Positions 49,607 through 62,748 of a DNA stretch of 64,000 nt are shown here, piece after piece; position 1 is the stretch's first letter; each line of letters begins with the position of its first letter. The translations under genes were made by a program, and so were the position numbers. Source of the stretch: Lepiota brunneoincarnata (lineage: Eukaryota > Basidiomycota > Agaricomycetes > Agaricales > Agaricaceae); assembly GCA_023014365.1 (NCBI GenBank), contig JAEBUN010000013.1, positions 310,001 through 374,000 of the forward strand, in the 5' to 3' direction. The notes under the pieces are model-generated. The model made no database searches. It saw nothing but the letters and a program-made list of their open reading frames with translations, and had not been told where the DNA came from.

Positions 49607-51857
49607 GGCAGGCGACGGGTCAAATTAGGAGGTAATTGTATGTGGGACATATGCTCATGTTCGAGTGTGGCTTTAACGACATTGGACACCAATTGTTCTG
49701 CCTGAGCACAATGGCACCGGGAAGACTCATTCTTCGACCCACAATTTTTGGTCTCAGCCCATTGAAGTCAAAAATTTGTATAGCGGCGCATTTACATAGT
49801 CTTCCCAAACAGTGAGTGAGCGTAACCAAATAGAAGCCATATAATGGATGAATGGACAATTGGGAACGTACAAACATACAAACTAAAGGGTTCAAAGAGC
49901 CAAATAACATTGGGACACGGGCTGGACGCCGGGGATTACCTCGGCTGCGTGCCATGGCCGCTGGACGCGGATGTCAGGGACATGCCGGCCGCCGATTATT
50001 TTCATGCCCAATGTTGTGCACGCCTATGTCCAAACAGATGGTCAGGGCATAGGGAATAGTCCTTGTGAACTCCCTGCCCGGTCGCTTTGCCATCTGAAGA
50101 TATCCGAAGTCAAGCGCAAGGCTCTACCATTGACCCGCCATTGCCATTCCCCCGTGCCATTGTTTGTGTCACGGAATATATTCAGGGACACATTGTGACC
50201 ACTGTCCTTAACACACTAGGTGAATTTTCACGGGGGCCACGAGAGCCAACAATGGTAACACATCCAAGGGTATCTGGGATAGACATCGACACACACATCC
50301 CTTCCACCCCCTCCACTCTCCCTCTCCGGCCTGAGCAATTTTCTACACGTTCTACAGCATCTCCGTCGCCATCAACTTCTCGCCTCCCCACATAGCTTCA
50401 CCCCCCACCCCACTCGGTCCCAACTTCCTCTAATACGTGTCAAATGTCCCACCCACCTGGTTAGTTCTCCACCTCAAATTTCCCGACATTGACGCCTTGC
50501 CCTTTTTTTTCTGCAGCATCAGCCTGGCACCGATGATGTCGGCTGATCAGATTCTCTTTCCATAGGACATTCTCGACAAAGCTGCCTCTCCGAGAAGTTG
50601 ACCGGGGGTCCCGCACACAGGACCTCACAGCCGTATATATGTCGCCTCCGTGGCAGATGGAGGCTCCTGACGAGATGGATATGCTGGGCTAGGGGGTGAG
50701 CTGGTAGGAATATCGCGGCCGCAGCTCCTCCTTTCACGGGTGGATATATGCGGTCCACTTTGGGCCATCGTCAAACATATAAAGGCAGGAATTATCGATG
50801 GCTGCAACAGTTGAGTTGCTAGCACCATAGGGTGTTCAATGCGGTGCAGGTTCCCAAGTCGGAGGTAGGTCGTGTTTCCGCATCAACTTACGCAGTCCTC
50901 TAATTTAGTAGGCATCGACAAGGTTGAAGAGTCCCAAACGCTGAACAAAGGCACCAGCACACCCAGTGATGGAAATGTCGCAGACCATATAACCTGGCTG
51001 GTGTGGAACGTGTACAGACACAAGCATTGTGCGTTGAGTCCCAGTGTTGTTCAATCGCATCGCTGTCATTCCAGGTCTCGACCCCCGTAGCTTCAACCCC
51101 TCCCCTCGAACCTACTTCCTGGAGAACTCGTTCAACCCAAGGTGGCTCTCATTGCAAACCGAGTGCCGGCCATATCTTAAAGGAAATCAGTTTTTTTTGA
51201 TCAATACGTAAGTCGTCCTTCTCTCGTTCTCCAGCACCAGCTTAGGATTGACCACCCTACTCTTTCCCAAACGCTACTCTATCCGGGCTCGCGACTACGT
51301 GGCAAGGGCCTGGGAGTGGGGGCTAATTGATGAACAATTTGCGGATTAGACCCAGTGATGGGAGCGCGGCCTGATGCCTTGGAAGTTGCAGTAGCTGGGA
51401 TTGCCAAGTAACTTGCCTTGACCGTGTCAAGAGAGGGTAGGGGTCATTAAAAGCTCGAGACTTTCCTGATCATCACCAGTCGCTGGTTCTGGTCGCGAAT
51501 CCAACCTGGTGACACACTTTCGCTCCACTTGGAGTTGCTTTTTGCTAGTGTCTCATCTTTCTCGCCGAAGTTGTCTTCAGATGCTCGGGCCCTGGCTAGG
51601 CAGGTGTCGCGCGGAGGGATCCTTCGGGGGCGGTTGTAGCTGTATGGTGTCTGGACCCTGTTCGTTCGTGTCGGCGTGAACGCTGTTACGGAGCCCGAGG
51701 CATTGCATCAATGATCTAAAATGGTTCCTCTGGCCAAGTCTGTAAAGGTGAATTTCTTTAAACACTCACATACAGTACATGCTAACCATTGGTTAGAGTT
51801 GTCAACAAAGATGTCACAAGCCCGAAAAGAAGAAGAAATTATTATAACGCTTCAAAT

Positions 51858-54448
51858 TCAAGTACCCACGACATTTAGCGGAACCACATAGGCAAGGAAT
51901 CTTGTCCTGCTCGAGTGGGAAGTGGTAGTCTCCAACGAAGCCAGTCCATGTCTTGGGCGGGGAACAACAGACACAATGTCATGGCCTAGTTCAATATCTT
52001 GTTTGGCATGAGTGACAATCCTTTTCCCGCTATTGATCATTATAATCTTGGCGGTACAATTAGGACCGCAGGACTGGTTGGTAAGTCGCCTGGTTTCCAA
52101 TCAGCCCCACAATCTGACCATGCACAGGTAGTAAAACCTACCCAAGATTTCCCTTATTCGTCGCATCCACCACCAAGTCCCCATCGATCATAACAAATAA
52201 CGGCTTCCAATACCTTATCTCTCGCCTTCCTCCTCTTGTCCGCCACGGCAGCCCAAACAACCCCTCCCACATACTCAATGACCATCCCCCCACGCGCAAT
52301 CTTCTCCATAGCATACAACCCCCAATCATGAATCGGATTATTTGCAAACCGCAAATACTTCTTCCTTGCCTGCAACTGGTTGAACTTGAACGTCAACTCA
52401 TTCGCGGCAGCCGTCTCGCCCTTGGACAACGCCAACGCCTGCTGGAATTGATTGATCTCTTCCAGTCCCCGCACACACCGACGAGCATTAGCACGATTGG
52501 AGCGTGAAGCTGGAGTTGTTGGTGCAGCTGCGTTGGTTGCTTGAGCCTGGTACTGTGCTACATACGCCACCTTCTCGACATGGCTGATTTTGTAATACCC
52601 TTCCATCCTCGCAGAACCAGTGATAGGTCGACAGAACGGCATTTATTCCGAACATCCGTCACTTGCAACTGGTCCCGTCGTATGTTCCTCTTCTGTGCTG
52701 GACGCGGGTGGCTCGAACCCAGACAAGGATAGCTTCGCATAATACAGATCTTCATCATCTGCACACAAGCCGGACTCAAGAGGATCTGGCGGGGGGGGGG
52801 GGGACGTAGGCAGGGGTGTAATAATACCTGGTTTGCATTTCGTCCTTGGGTACCGGGGAAGGTGAATGGGACTCGGATGGCATAACGGGCACTTGCATCT
52901 CCTGATCCACAACCACAACCTTCCTGGATCTCTTCTTGGCACTTCCCTTCGTCTTCTCGTTCTCGTTCTCCTTGTCTCTCCCCTCCGTCCTAGACTTTCT
53001 CGAGGGCTGCTCTTATCCATCCACTTCTTCCGACATTGCACGTTTCTTCTGTGCCTCACTTGTGATCTCTGCAAACTTGAGCAAGTCAGCCGGATCTTCC
53101 TTTTCAGATTCAAATTCATCTTCTTCAACAACCTCCTTCGACCTCTTGACCACAATCGCCGGCTCCTTTCTCCTCTTCCTCTTCTGTCTCTCAACAACCT
53201 CTTCATCTTCATCATCTTCCTCTTCACGTCCCCTTCGTGCTCGGGCTCACCACGATCACGTACCGCCTCATCGACCACCTTCTCTTTCTTCTTTTCCACC
53301 AACAACTCCTCAGCCTCCTTTGAGGCCTTCTGCTTCTGAACGACAAATTTTTCAAAATACTCCCCTTCCCTGCTATTTCCCTTGCCCCAGCAGCCTGTTC
53401 CATCGCTTTTCTCTTCATCTCCTCTACAAGTCTCGTCATTTCGGGCGAAACGATCTTCTCCAACACGTCTTTCTCCAACACCGCCGTCAACTCGCGGACA
53501 ATTCGTACCTGAACCAGTGTCATCAGCTCTTCAGGCTCCAACTCGCCCTTTACCCTCGCCGAAGCTGGAATAGATCTGACTGCAGGTTCAACGGCGAGGA
53601 GGACAGGTTGGTACGCGAGTGTTTTATTTTGGATGCTCAAGACCCTCTGTGCGCGCCTTGCAGAGCCAGGCTTGTTGAGGGTGACGTAGAGACCCTGTAT
53701 AATCGCGCTGAATCTGGTATGCACATCAATATCGAACGTGGAGAATACGGGGGAGGATTGCACACACGCACCTGATCTTGATAAACCCCCTCGAAAAAAC
53801 ACAACAATTTCCTCATCCAACATCGCGTCAAGTCCACCCGAGCCACTGCCTTTCCTTGTGGCCTTTGGCACATAATCAAACCCATCCTCCATTAACCTTC
53901 TCAGCAACTCAGTCCTCTCCTCCTCCCTCTCCTGCTCACTCTCGAGTATGCTCTTCCTCAACCTCCCAATGTTCCCAGCATCACATCCCGGTCCGGTCGT
54001 TGTAGCTACATGATGAATACGAGTAAGAGTATGGTGAAGGCGACCATGAGAGGGGATTGTACAGTGAGGGTTAGTAATGGTCTCCACGTCGAGAGTAATA
54101 TCTATACTCCCTCTGCCGGCCCAGTTCTCAGTCTCTCTCCCGCTCCCTGTCCCTCCCACGATCATGGTCGCTATCTCTGTCTGTATGTCTCCGTCCCCGC
54201 CTTGAATAAACTGCTTGGCAGCCGGCTTTCGTCGAGATCGGCCTTGCTGCATGTGCCAAGTTTGGATTCCGGGGAAGCGGATGATGGAACCTCCCGTCTG
54301 GTCCAGGTGGTATGCCGATCGTACTAGGAATCGCTAGTCTCTGCTGTTGGTGCTGAGGCGTCCGTCCAATCGGCGTGGCAACTCGCATGCTTCCACTACC
54401 GCTTGCAGTGCCACTTGTACTGGTGGTGGTATCGTTGGCAGGAACCAT
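51858..54448 (-). pseudogene. SET1: SET1 C-terminal part, degenerate (copy C)
   Basis: Minus-strand counterpart of 12578-15164. The N-SET motif ARMEGYYKI and the first SET strand (KKYLRFANNPIHDWGLYAM) are better kept than in A, and the A-specific stop is absent. However, the charged region carries the same in-frame stop as A, the AdoMet motif reads NQSCGPN instead of NHSCxPN, GGVVW replaces the usual GExxR stretch, a frame break follows KARDK, and the terminal stop codon after CRGYLN is lost. It is not a working methyltransferase. Confidence 0.85.
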
Positions 54449-54643
54449 TGAAAATCTCTCCCCCCCTCCCTTTCCCTCCTCTTCCTCTCTTCCGACTCTA
54501 AGATGTCTTTCAGCTTCACACCCTCCTATCAGCCACGACCCTGATTTCTTCGCTTGCTGAGATATCACTCGACTTACCTCAAAGCGGCCACCACCCTGCC
54601 TAACTTTTCGCTCTCGACCTGCACATATTTTCTCTGAACACAA

Positions 54644-55178
54644 ATGGCTCCCAAACCAGCCTCTACTGCTGGCAAGGCTCCTGCCTCCACCGCCTCTAAG
54701 GCACCTGCCAAATCAACGAAGGGTGCCAAAACCGCGAAGAAGACGAAGGGGCCAACCACTAGTGATGGTGAAAAGAAGAAGCGCAAGAAGGTTAGGGAGG
54801 AGACTTATTCTTCTTACATCTACAAGGGTGAGTTTACTCTCTGAAATCTCCATGGTCTGCTGTGCTGACCTGTTTCGTTCTTGTTTAGTCCTCAAGCAGG
54901 TCCATCCTGATACTGGAATCTCCAACAAGGCAATGGCTATCCTCAATAGCTTTGTGTAACGGTTTCTGAGGCTCTACCACAGAGCTTGCTGCATATTCCA
55001 AGAAATTGACTATTTCTTCCCGTGAGATCCAGACCTCAGTGCGGCTAATTCTTCCTGGTGAACTTGCCAAGCACGCCATCTCAGAGGGCACCAAGTCGGT
55101 AACATGTAGGTTGATGCTTCGATCTTGTAGCTGGCACCGTGCTAACTTCGCGTCAGAGTTCTCATCAGCAGGCGCCAA
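54644..55178 (+). pseudogene. Histone H2B, broken copy C
   Basis: Exon 1 encodes the basic tail with a nine-residue insertion relative to A, then [11 protein letters not shown]. Exon 2 runs to LNSFV and then a stop, because 63 bases present in A are missing here. The deletion removes the end of the long central helix ([12 protein letters not shown]) and the splice donor of intron 2. The last exon also lost its stop (AAGTAT where A has AAGTAG). The product would lack half of the histone fold. Confidence 0.85.
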
Positions 55179-55306
55179 GTATGCCTGCGCCGTAGGCTTT
55201 CATTTATTGAAGCTATCCTTTCGTGTATTCCAGTGTATTATTCTAATCCATTTATGTATTGGCTAGAGCAAAAGTTTTCCGTAACTAAGTCGGTGCGGTT
55301 CAGGAT

Positions 55307-57368
55307 TTAATCGCGTTTCTTTGCCGGCACGAGATACCACAGGAACATCATACATCCCATCATGGCAATGAGCCTTTGGTAAATAGGTGAGCTGGTCGAA
55401 GGCTTATAAGAGGTAAACCTACAGAGGCTGAAGACTCTTGATACCATGCTCGGAAGAAATGGCTCCTGTCAGGAAGGGTAGGACGGCACTTCCAGCTTGG
55501 CCAAAACCCGCAATCCAACCAATAGAACCTGTGAGCAGCCATCCCGGGAGGACGCGACCTGCTTGGTTCATGGCGATCGGATACATCGGACCAAGTAGCA
55601 TCCCGACAAGCGAGACAGCTACTGCACCGCCAATTAAGGAAGGCACAAACCACACTACAAGCTCGAGGCTAGTTTCGGCGAGTCCACTTGTTTGAGAGCT
55701 TGGATTACGATCGAGAGAAGTGGCCTACCCGATTGCAAGAAGGGTATAGATGAACAAAACAGATCGTTCGCCGACCTATGGATTTGGGTCATGATGTCGG
55801 CAGAAATCGGTTTATGTAGGGAGAAGTCCCACCTTTCTGTTGACCCACAATAAAAGGACACGACCGAGAGTGAGTCCTGGTGGAATATTTGTGCTGAGAA
55901 CACCCTCGTGAACCAAGAGCACTGAACTGGTTACCTCCAAAGAAGCCCGACGAAATGTATCCTGAACTTGGCCCACCCCCACGTATGTTGATGATAAATG
56001 TGACAATCCAGCCTGAATGAGACTCGTCAACCAGGGATTCAGGGGGTGGTGCCTGGAGATGGACCTCCAATGGTGACTTCAACACCGACATAAACCAGTA
56101 TGAAGAGTGCCAGATAGTGCACGGCTTTGATCCGAAGGATTTGATTGAACGAGCTGCGTTCACTGGTTCCTTTTTCAACTGGCTCTTGTCCGATTTGCGC
56201 AAGACACTCTAACAAGATGATTTAAACGCTAGCAGAAAAGACGAGTGTGACTCCTCACCATCTTGTGTCCTGAATCCAAACACAAGGGAAAGCAATATTG
56301 TATTTGATAAAGCGATGCCAAACGAAACAAGGTAGTGTAGGGACCAGCGAGATAATTGTGCAAACTGAGTTGAGACCAAGGGGGCAGTGAATGCACCAAG
56401 ACCTGAAGGGTATCCGTTATAATGATAAAGCAACCATAATGATTAGGTGTACCGTAAGCAGCGTGGAGAATTCCCATCTTCGTCTCCGCATTCGTTTTGA
56501 GACTAGCGACGAGTCCATTGGCTTGAGCGTCCTGCGGAAATGTGAGATCACTGACATGGGTAGGGAAAGCGGATTACACCCTACCTGCAGAGCAAGACCA
56601 AAGCCATTGATTGTGTAGGCCATCACGAATACAGGGAAGGGGGGGGAAGGTGCCTGAATAGCATACGCGATTACTTGAAACACGGAGCCTGAATGTCGTG
56701 GTAAATGCTAGAGACATGAAGACTATACGTTCTCCGGGACGCACCAAGAATTATCGTCTGTCCAATCTTTGTGGTCAATCGTAATATTAAGCAAGGAATA
56801 TACACAGACCTTGCCAAAGCCGAGGCGGTCCGTAAGGTGGAAGTTTGCAAGAGCACTTGACACAAAACCCTAACGCTCACCACCGCATTAATATATCAAG
56901 CGCTGAAGGCAAAGGGGAGAGGCATACGACACAGACGAACACGAAAATCAACGACACAACAGTGAAGCCAACCTTAAAGGCGAAAATCAGTTGTCTCAGA
57001 ACTGCGTGTGGCAGACGAACAGTCCCACATGATAAGCCTTCCTGTATCCGGGGCAATAATGGGCCGGTCGTGCCATCGTTCCACCCAGCGAGGAACAAAC
57101 ACCAGCACAATGCAAGGAGCTGAATCCTTGCTTTGACAATATGTTTCCGTGATGTTTGGACGCAGGACCTTTGCAAGTTACCGAGTTCCTGACTCTCGTT
57201 GATGACGCCTGTCGATGGTGGAGACAACGCCGCGCTCTCGGTTCCCGACGAAATCTTGGGGAGGGGTGAGTCCGAGAATGTAGTCATTTTGATCTGTTCC
57301 TTGACATTAGCTTTGCGATGCGATGGCGTCTCCTGAGGCTCCACGCTATTCCGAGTGTTAGCTCCCAT
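55307..57368 (-). pseudogene. Major-facilitator transporter (copy C), one visible frameshift
   Basis: Counterpart of 9614-11679, starting at MGANTRNSV. Most exons are in frame where A is broken: LTDRLGFGK, GILHAAYG, TAPLVSTQF and GGAVAVSLVGMLLGPMYP. An extra A after LLPRIQE (near 57043) shifts the frame just before an intron. Twelve helices are expected for the family; about ten hydrophobic exons are readable. The substrate is unknown. A single base would decide whether this copy is functional. Confidence 0.7.
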
Positions 57369-57713
57369 TAATGAGCGATGAGAGGAAGTGATGGTACTTA
57401 TGCTGGGGCTCGAAGGATATCGAGTCATTGATGTGGCTCGGAGGTTTCGCCAAAGTTTTCCCGGAATATATTTGAGCTGACATATAGACGCCAAAGATGC
57501 GACATGTACGGAGCCCATTCCACCAAAAGTGGATGACTGTTCTAGACAATCATGAGGGTGATTAAGGGTGTGGCAGGACTCAATGAGCAGATTGGACAAT
57601 TCGAAGCGCTTGAGGGTCTTCAGCTGTCTCTGCCCGCCCCTTTCCCTTCCCCTACAGCACTCAACATCCCCACTGAGCCCCCAGTGATATCGGCCAATCC
57701 ACTCACCACAGAC

Positions 57714-59185
57714 ATGAAAGCCTCGACCATCCCACGATCGTGTTCCTTTGCAACGGTGGCGAGTGCCGGTATTGGGCCCGTTGCTGACTTGCGCATCATC
57801 AATCGGATAATCGCCCCGGACGGATTCAATCGCTCGTACGTAGTGCGGGCGTCAGCGAAAACTCGTGCTGATGTCGCTCACAGCTGTTCTGGAAAGTGGT
57901 GCAGATTCGGGGTGCATCAATGCCTGGTCCTGTAATAACGGGGACGAAGGTATATATTCGAAAAAAATGTGCCGCGTCCATTAAGTCTAAACGAATCTGT
58001 TGTAGGGGGAGCGATTTCGTCTCAACATTGTTGACGAATTGACGGATACTACGATGCTGAGAACCGCTAGCATCGTGAGCTTTTCCTTTCCTACCGTCGT
58101 TTTCAAATGTCCAACATTCCTGTTGGCACTGACATGGTCTTTTTCAAGCAAACAACAGCTGGGCTGACGAAGCAGTTGGCGTCACTCAATGTCCCATCGC
58201 ATCAAACCACTCTCTTTTGTATGATTTCCGTGCGTCCAATCAAGCAGGGACCTTCTGGTATCATTTGTACTACTGTTAGTCCTCCGAATATTTGTTGGAT
58301 TCTAGACTAATGCTTAATGCTGATCAGCAACGCAACACTGCGATAGATTTTGTGGACGTATTGTTATCTATATCCGAATGATCCACATTGCTCACTGTGA
58401 GTGTTACAGTTATGCTTCAGCGATCCATTCACTTGAAGGAGTGGTTGTAGGGGTGTTGGTATGCGAGCAAGGCAGCGTCCGTCTGTCGTTAGGGGACGCT
58501 GTCGTGCTCGCATACCAACACCCCTGATACCCCGATAATCACCCTTTCACAGCGCTACTCATTCATACTCAACACCAACCAACAAGTGAGGAATTACTGG
58601 GTACGGGTACTGCCCAGCGTTGGTCCCAGTGGGCACCCAAGCGGCATCAACTCTGTGATTCTCCATTATCAGAGCAACCCACAGACTTACCTGACGGCCA
58701 TTGACTCCGAGCACCAGCCCCTCGATAGAAACGAACCTTCATCCATTAGAGAACTCTGGCACACCGGGAACTCCTGTACTGGGCCCAGCAAATCTGAATC
58801 TGAATCTTGCGATTGCCTTGAATTCGGGGAGATCGAGTTGTCGATTCCCGGGGGCACTATCGGAAGCCCGGCCGGTGAGAGCCTTGCTCGAGCCCGTGGT
58901 TCTGATGCTCATAGTTTCTTATACAGCACCCTTTCCACTTGCATGGAGTACATTTATTCTCTTCAATCGACGGTATCTGTTTTCTGACCGTCACATAGCA
59001 TTCCTTTGGTGTTGTCTGAAGTGCCGGCAACTCAACACCTAATTTCGTGAACCCAGTCCGCAGAGATGTTGTCAAGACTTGGTGGTAGTGCGAACGATAA
59101 TGTTGTCATCGGCTTCGTCACTGACAACCCTGGTCCATGGATCCCCCACTGGGCTGTCTACATTCATATCTGTAGCTCGGTGGTA
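57714..59185 (+). pseudogene. Laccase (multicopper oxidase), degenerate but nearly full extent (copy C)
   Basis: Exons in order: signal region and GIGPVADL with APDGF (57714-57930); FRLNIVDELTD (58010); the first copper motif HWHG with TGA in place of Trp (58127-58138); [17 protein letters not shown] followed by LY where HSH is expected (58256-58270); TQHCD and IVIY (58330-58370). A gap with a hairpin follows. Then QRYSFILNTNQQVRNYWVR (58548), ETNLHPLE, NPVRRDVVKT, and TDNPGPW with HWA instead of the fourth motif HCH (about 59157). Roughly 100 residues of the middle are missing. Laccases are secreted and oxidise phenols through four coppers; these ligand losses exclude activity. Confidence 0.85.
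58449..58525. repeat. Long hairpin (two 32-base arms) inside the laccase pseudogene
   Basis: The arms 58449-58480 and 58494-58525 are reverse complements with two mismatches, separated by a 13-base loop. The hairpin sits exactly where the central part of laccase is missing. I see no transposase and no target-site duplication. It may be the scar of a deletion, a foldback element, or a short miniature inverted-repeat element. Confidence 0.85.
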
Positions 59186-59859
59186 TGATAGGCTTACTCT
59201 CAACAGCCATATTCGAATGGTGTCCTGAAGCGCGAATAATGGAAATTTCGGAGCATAGGGCAAAATAAACTGCTCCTTGACAGTGGATTGGCGGTAGTAT
59301 TCGCAGAAGATGCTGATACAATTGCACAACAGGACCCACTAGGTAATGTATCTCATTGCTCGGGGATGTTTTGTCTGCCACCGATGTTCAGTCTTAGCGT
59401 CCTGGTATGAGCTGTTATGCATCGCCCGGCAACGCTTGGATAATAGATTATGACAACCTCCAACCTACCCTATTTTGAAAAACCTTGCAAACATCTTCGG
59501 ACTGTGCATTGATATCCGACTACGGCAAGTCCCTTACTGTTACGCTTACGTTGAGCCCCTAGATAATCTTTCTTCGAGTCACTTTATTGACTTCTTTCAA
59601 CTGACAAGAGTTATTCGTCTATGGTAATTTGAGCCGTACTAGGGTATCTGACATCATGATGCAGGGTGACTTCAACTGGAAAAGGAGTGGATGAGCAGTA
59701 AAGGATGGTGGCGGGGTATCAAAGGAGTGTGTGTTTGTGGTTGTACTCAGGCAATGTGGACTGCCAGAGTTGGCGTGGGCGGTACTGAGCTTGTTCGGAT
59801 ACTCGCGGGGGGAAGAGTCCCAGTATTCTTATCGGGATTGTCAGGGGGACATCGAGCGA
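59186..59859. other. Intergenic sequence between laccase remnant and membrane-protein tail
   Basis: Nothing is recognised. The right end (from 59776) is again shared with copy A (8802 downwards). The left part belongs to the segment deleted from A. Confidence 0.5.
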
Positions 59860-60212
59860 CTATTTCTCGTTTTTACTTACAGACGACGAGGGTGGGTAAA
59901 TGGGGACGGTGGCTGCAGCATAGTGGTGCATATGCTCTGCATTTCCCTCGTCTTGCTCCAAATCATGTGGAGGCTTTTCTTCTGCGGGGGAGGCGAGTTC
60001 TGTGTCCTGTTTCTTCCTTTTTACGCGCGAGTCGATCCACCAGGCCAGTAAGGCTAAAATGATGAATCCCGCAATAGACGCGCCCACGGCGACGCCCCCC
60101 ACCAAGTTTGCTTGACGGGCATCTGGTGGATCATTAGCGCTCGCAGCTGGTGCTATTTCGGAGGGTGCGGGGCTAGTATTGGGGGAAGTCGTGCTGTGGC
60201 CGCGCGCCGATG
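59860..60212 (-). pseudogene. 3' part of a single-span membrane protein (copy C)
   Basis: Minus-strand counterpart of 8314-8717: Ser/Pro/Ala-rich stretch, transmembrane segment GGVAVGASIAGFIILALLAW, RVKRKK, then an acidic tail ending SVSKNEK. It lacks about 20 residues (VTVSLPQIQIQ region) seen in A. The junction to SPT7 at about 60212 is the same as in A. Confidence 0.6.
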
Positions 60213-62330
60213 TCACACAGGTATTTAATTGTCCGACCCACATTCGAAAGATACTCAGACATGACACCCGCGAGCACATCCGGTGCAATTTGTGATGTCC
60301 CTACAACCGTATCAGCATGGATTCAAAGGTTAGCCGAAAAACGCACCTTGAAATCCGACATGTTCCAAAATCTTCTGATTTGTCCACTGCAAACACCCCC
60401 ACGCATTCTGGTCTCCAACCTCAATACCCCCTACCTCTCGCTATCGTCTCCTTACCCTTACCCTTCCCCTGCGCCATCATTGTCCAAGGCCTTTCGTCCA
60501 CATTTTCATTCAAAATTTCATCATCCGCTGACGCGTTCCCCAACGCACCACCATCCGCACCCGGCACTCCCACGCCCGACGGCCCAGCAGTAGTGGCGAA
60601 CGCACCACTTGTACCTGCAGCCGCAGCCCCTGCTGCCCCTTCCTCCGTCTCCTCATTCGCCAACGTCGTCGCATTCAACGCCGCAAACTTGGCATGTGTA
60701 TGCCTTATTCTCCTCATCTTTTTAATATTCGTATTCATCACATTCAACAGCGCTTTGGGGTTCTCTAAATGTGTCGGTGGTGTCCGGTCCTTTTCCAGTA
60801 TCTCTTTTTTCCGGGCATCCACCCCAAAATTAATGGCGCCAGCCGCGCACATACTCGCTCACCCTCATATTCCTCAACCAAGGCTGGTACTCCTGGTCTA
60901 TCAGCCTTCAAGCCTTGGATGCCATATTCCCGATCGATATCTCGGTTGGATCTGCAGTTTCCTGAAACACCGGCTATAGTGCGGTCGTCGGAGGGGATGG
61001 GACTGTTTTACGAGTTGGATAGGGGGGTGAAGGGTGCGTTGAGAAAGCCGAATCAACAGCTGGTACAGAAGTTGGCAGAGCTGACGCCGTCGTGGTCGGT
61101 GATGGATGGTGAGGAGGATAAGGTGGAGGATGCCGAAATGTTGACGCCACCGGAGGGGATGGATGCAATGGAGGTGGATGGGGTGGTGGGAGATAAACGG
61201 AAGCTGTAAGTCGACCTTTTCTTTTATATAAATGCTTGTGTCGTGACTCGACCGTTGGTTTGTTCCCGCAAGCAATTATCCAATGATCGCCGGCCGAGAA
61301 AACGTACACGATTCCTTACACCTTACCCCGTTCCATTCTCCTCCGACAAGGATGAAATATCAGAATTGTGGTGGGCAGCAGCCCAATCCGATACCCTTCT
61401 TGCCGACTGGTGTCCCTCCAATACCCTTCGGTCCCCCCTCGTCTGAGCAGAAGGCTTCTTCCCGGCGGCATGGTAAACCAAAAGCAAAATCGGAACTAAA
61501 GGCCAAGGGGGGTATGTCCAGTGCCGAGTTCAAACGGAATGAGGGGGTCAGTGCGTTCACGACGGTCTGTGATGTGCTTGAACAGCCGATCGGCCTTGAA
61601 TTTGAGACGCTTGACGCATTGCCTTAGTGGATGATTCTAAAGCCAAGGGGATGTTGAGTCGTAGGCGACACCTATATAGATATGGGCACACACACACACC
61701 TCCGAGGCGTTGTAATTGTAGCAATTGGACCAAATGAGCTCGAGATCGTCCTTGAATTCGCGCTTAGACTTGTACTGCTTTTGTTTGACCTTCTTGAACA
61801 TCGTTCGAGAGTCCATCGGGTTCGCAATGATTTGTTGTGATGCATTAGCGCTACCTGGTTCTCCATCACACGCAGTTGCATACCATCATAGCAATCCGGA
61901 ACCTCGGCTTTGGAGACCGGTTTAAGAAACGCCTCCGCATCACGGTTATCCTATGAACACAAATGGCGTGAGTAACACTGTGCGTCGCGGAATAATGGCC
62001 AGGGTCACGGACGAGGGTTATACTCTTCAAATCGAGCAACAGGTCCTCGAGCGCATCGTAGAAGGGGTCTGAGAGCTTTGTGTCGATGCCCTGTTTTCAT
62101 CCTCCTCGCCAATGTCGTCGACGATCTCTCTGGAGACACCTCCTTTTAAACTCCGACGACCCCCGGTCCAAATAGATGCAAATATCATTTGTTGTTGCTC
62201 CGCGGGGACAATCATACTCGGAACCTGGTCTAACTATGCTCTGCATCTCCTTCAAGTACGTGCGGAGCTTCGCTCCGTGCTTGGTTGTCTAGTTCTTTGT
62301 CTTCATCATACGTGATGCCTAGCGAGGGTC
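60213..62330 (-). pseudogene. SPT7: SPT7 5' half, scrambled copy C
   Basis: Minus-strand counterpart of 6100-8313 with the same inverted segment (about 60811-61512) and the same end point in the histone fold. It also lacks about 200 bases upstream of the bromodomain, fusing GEEDE directly to the exon that precedes DPFYDALEG. It cannot encode SPT7. Confidence 0.88.
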
Positions 62331-62748
62331 CATTCAGTCATCGCACCATCATTGTCCCGCTGTATATTCCCTAGGAGACGGTTCCGACTGGTATCATCAA
62401 AAAAAGCTCATACAGTGAAATTTGGCGCCATGAACTTCGTTGTGATGCCGACTTCTGTACCCTCTGTATAATGAAACCCCAGCACCGTTCTGCTGCTGGC
62501 CCAAAAACCGAAGAAAGAAAAGCGTAATCTTCATACGAGGTGACGTAGCGACTCATGTAGTTTTATTCAAGTAAATGACGGGAAGGAATTTGAAGAAACA
62601 AGATAATCAAAAGGTGTGTGCAAGCAAGACTCAGACTACAGCAGCAGAGCCATTGTTTTTGGTCGAGACATCAATCTAATTCACTGACAACACGGACATC
62701 AAGTAATGATTCACAGGTATGAGGGGAGTTCAAGCCATATACCGACGC

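Noticed and set aside
58449..58525. Hairpin as a CRISPR repeat or rho-independent terminator
   Set aside because: It occurs once, is not an array, and the sequence is clearly from a fungus with introns, so bacterial signals do not apply.
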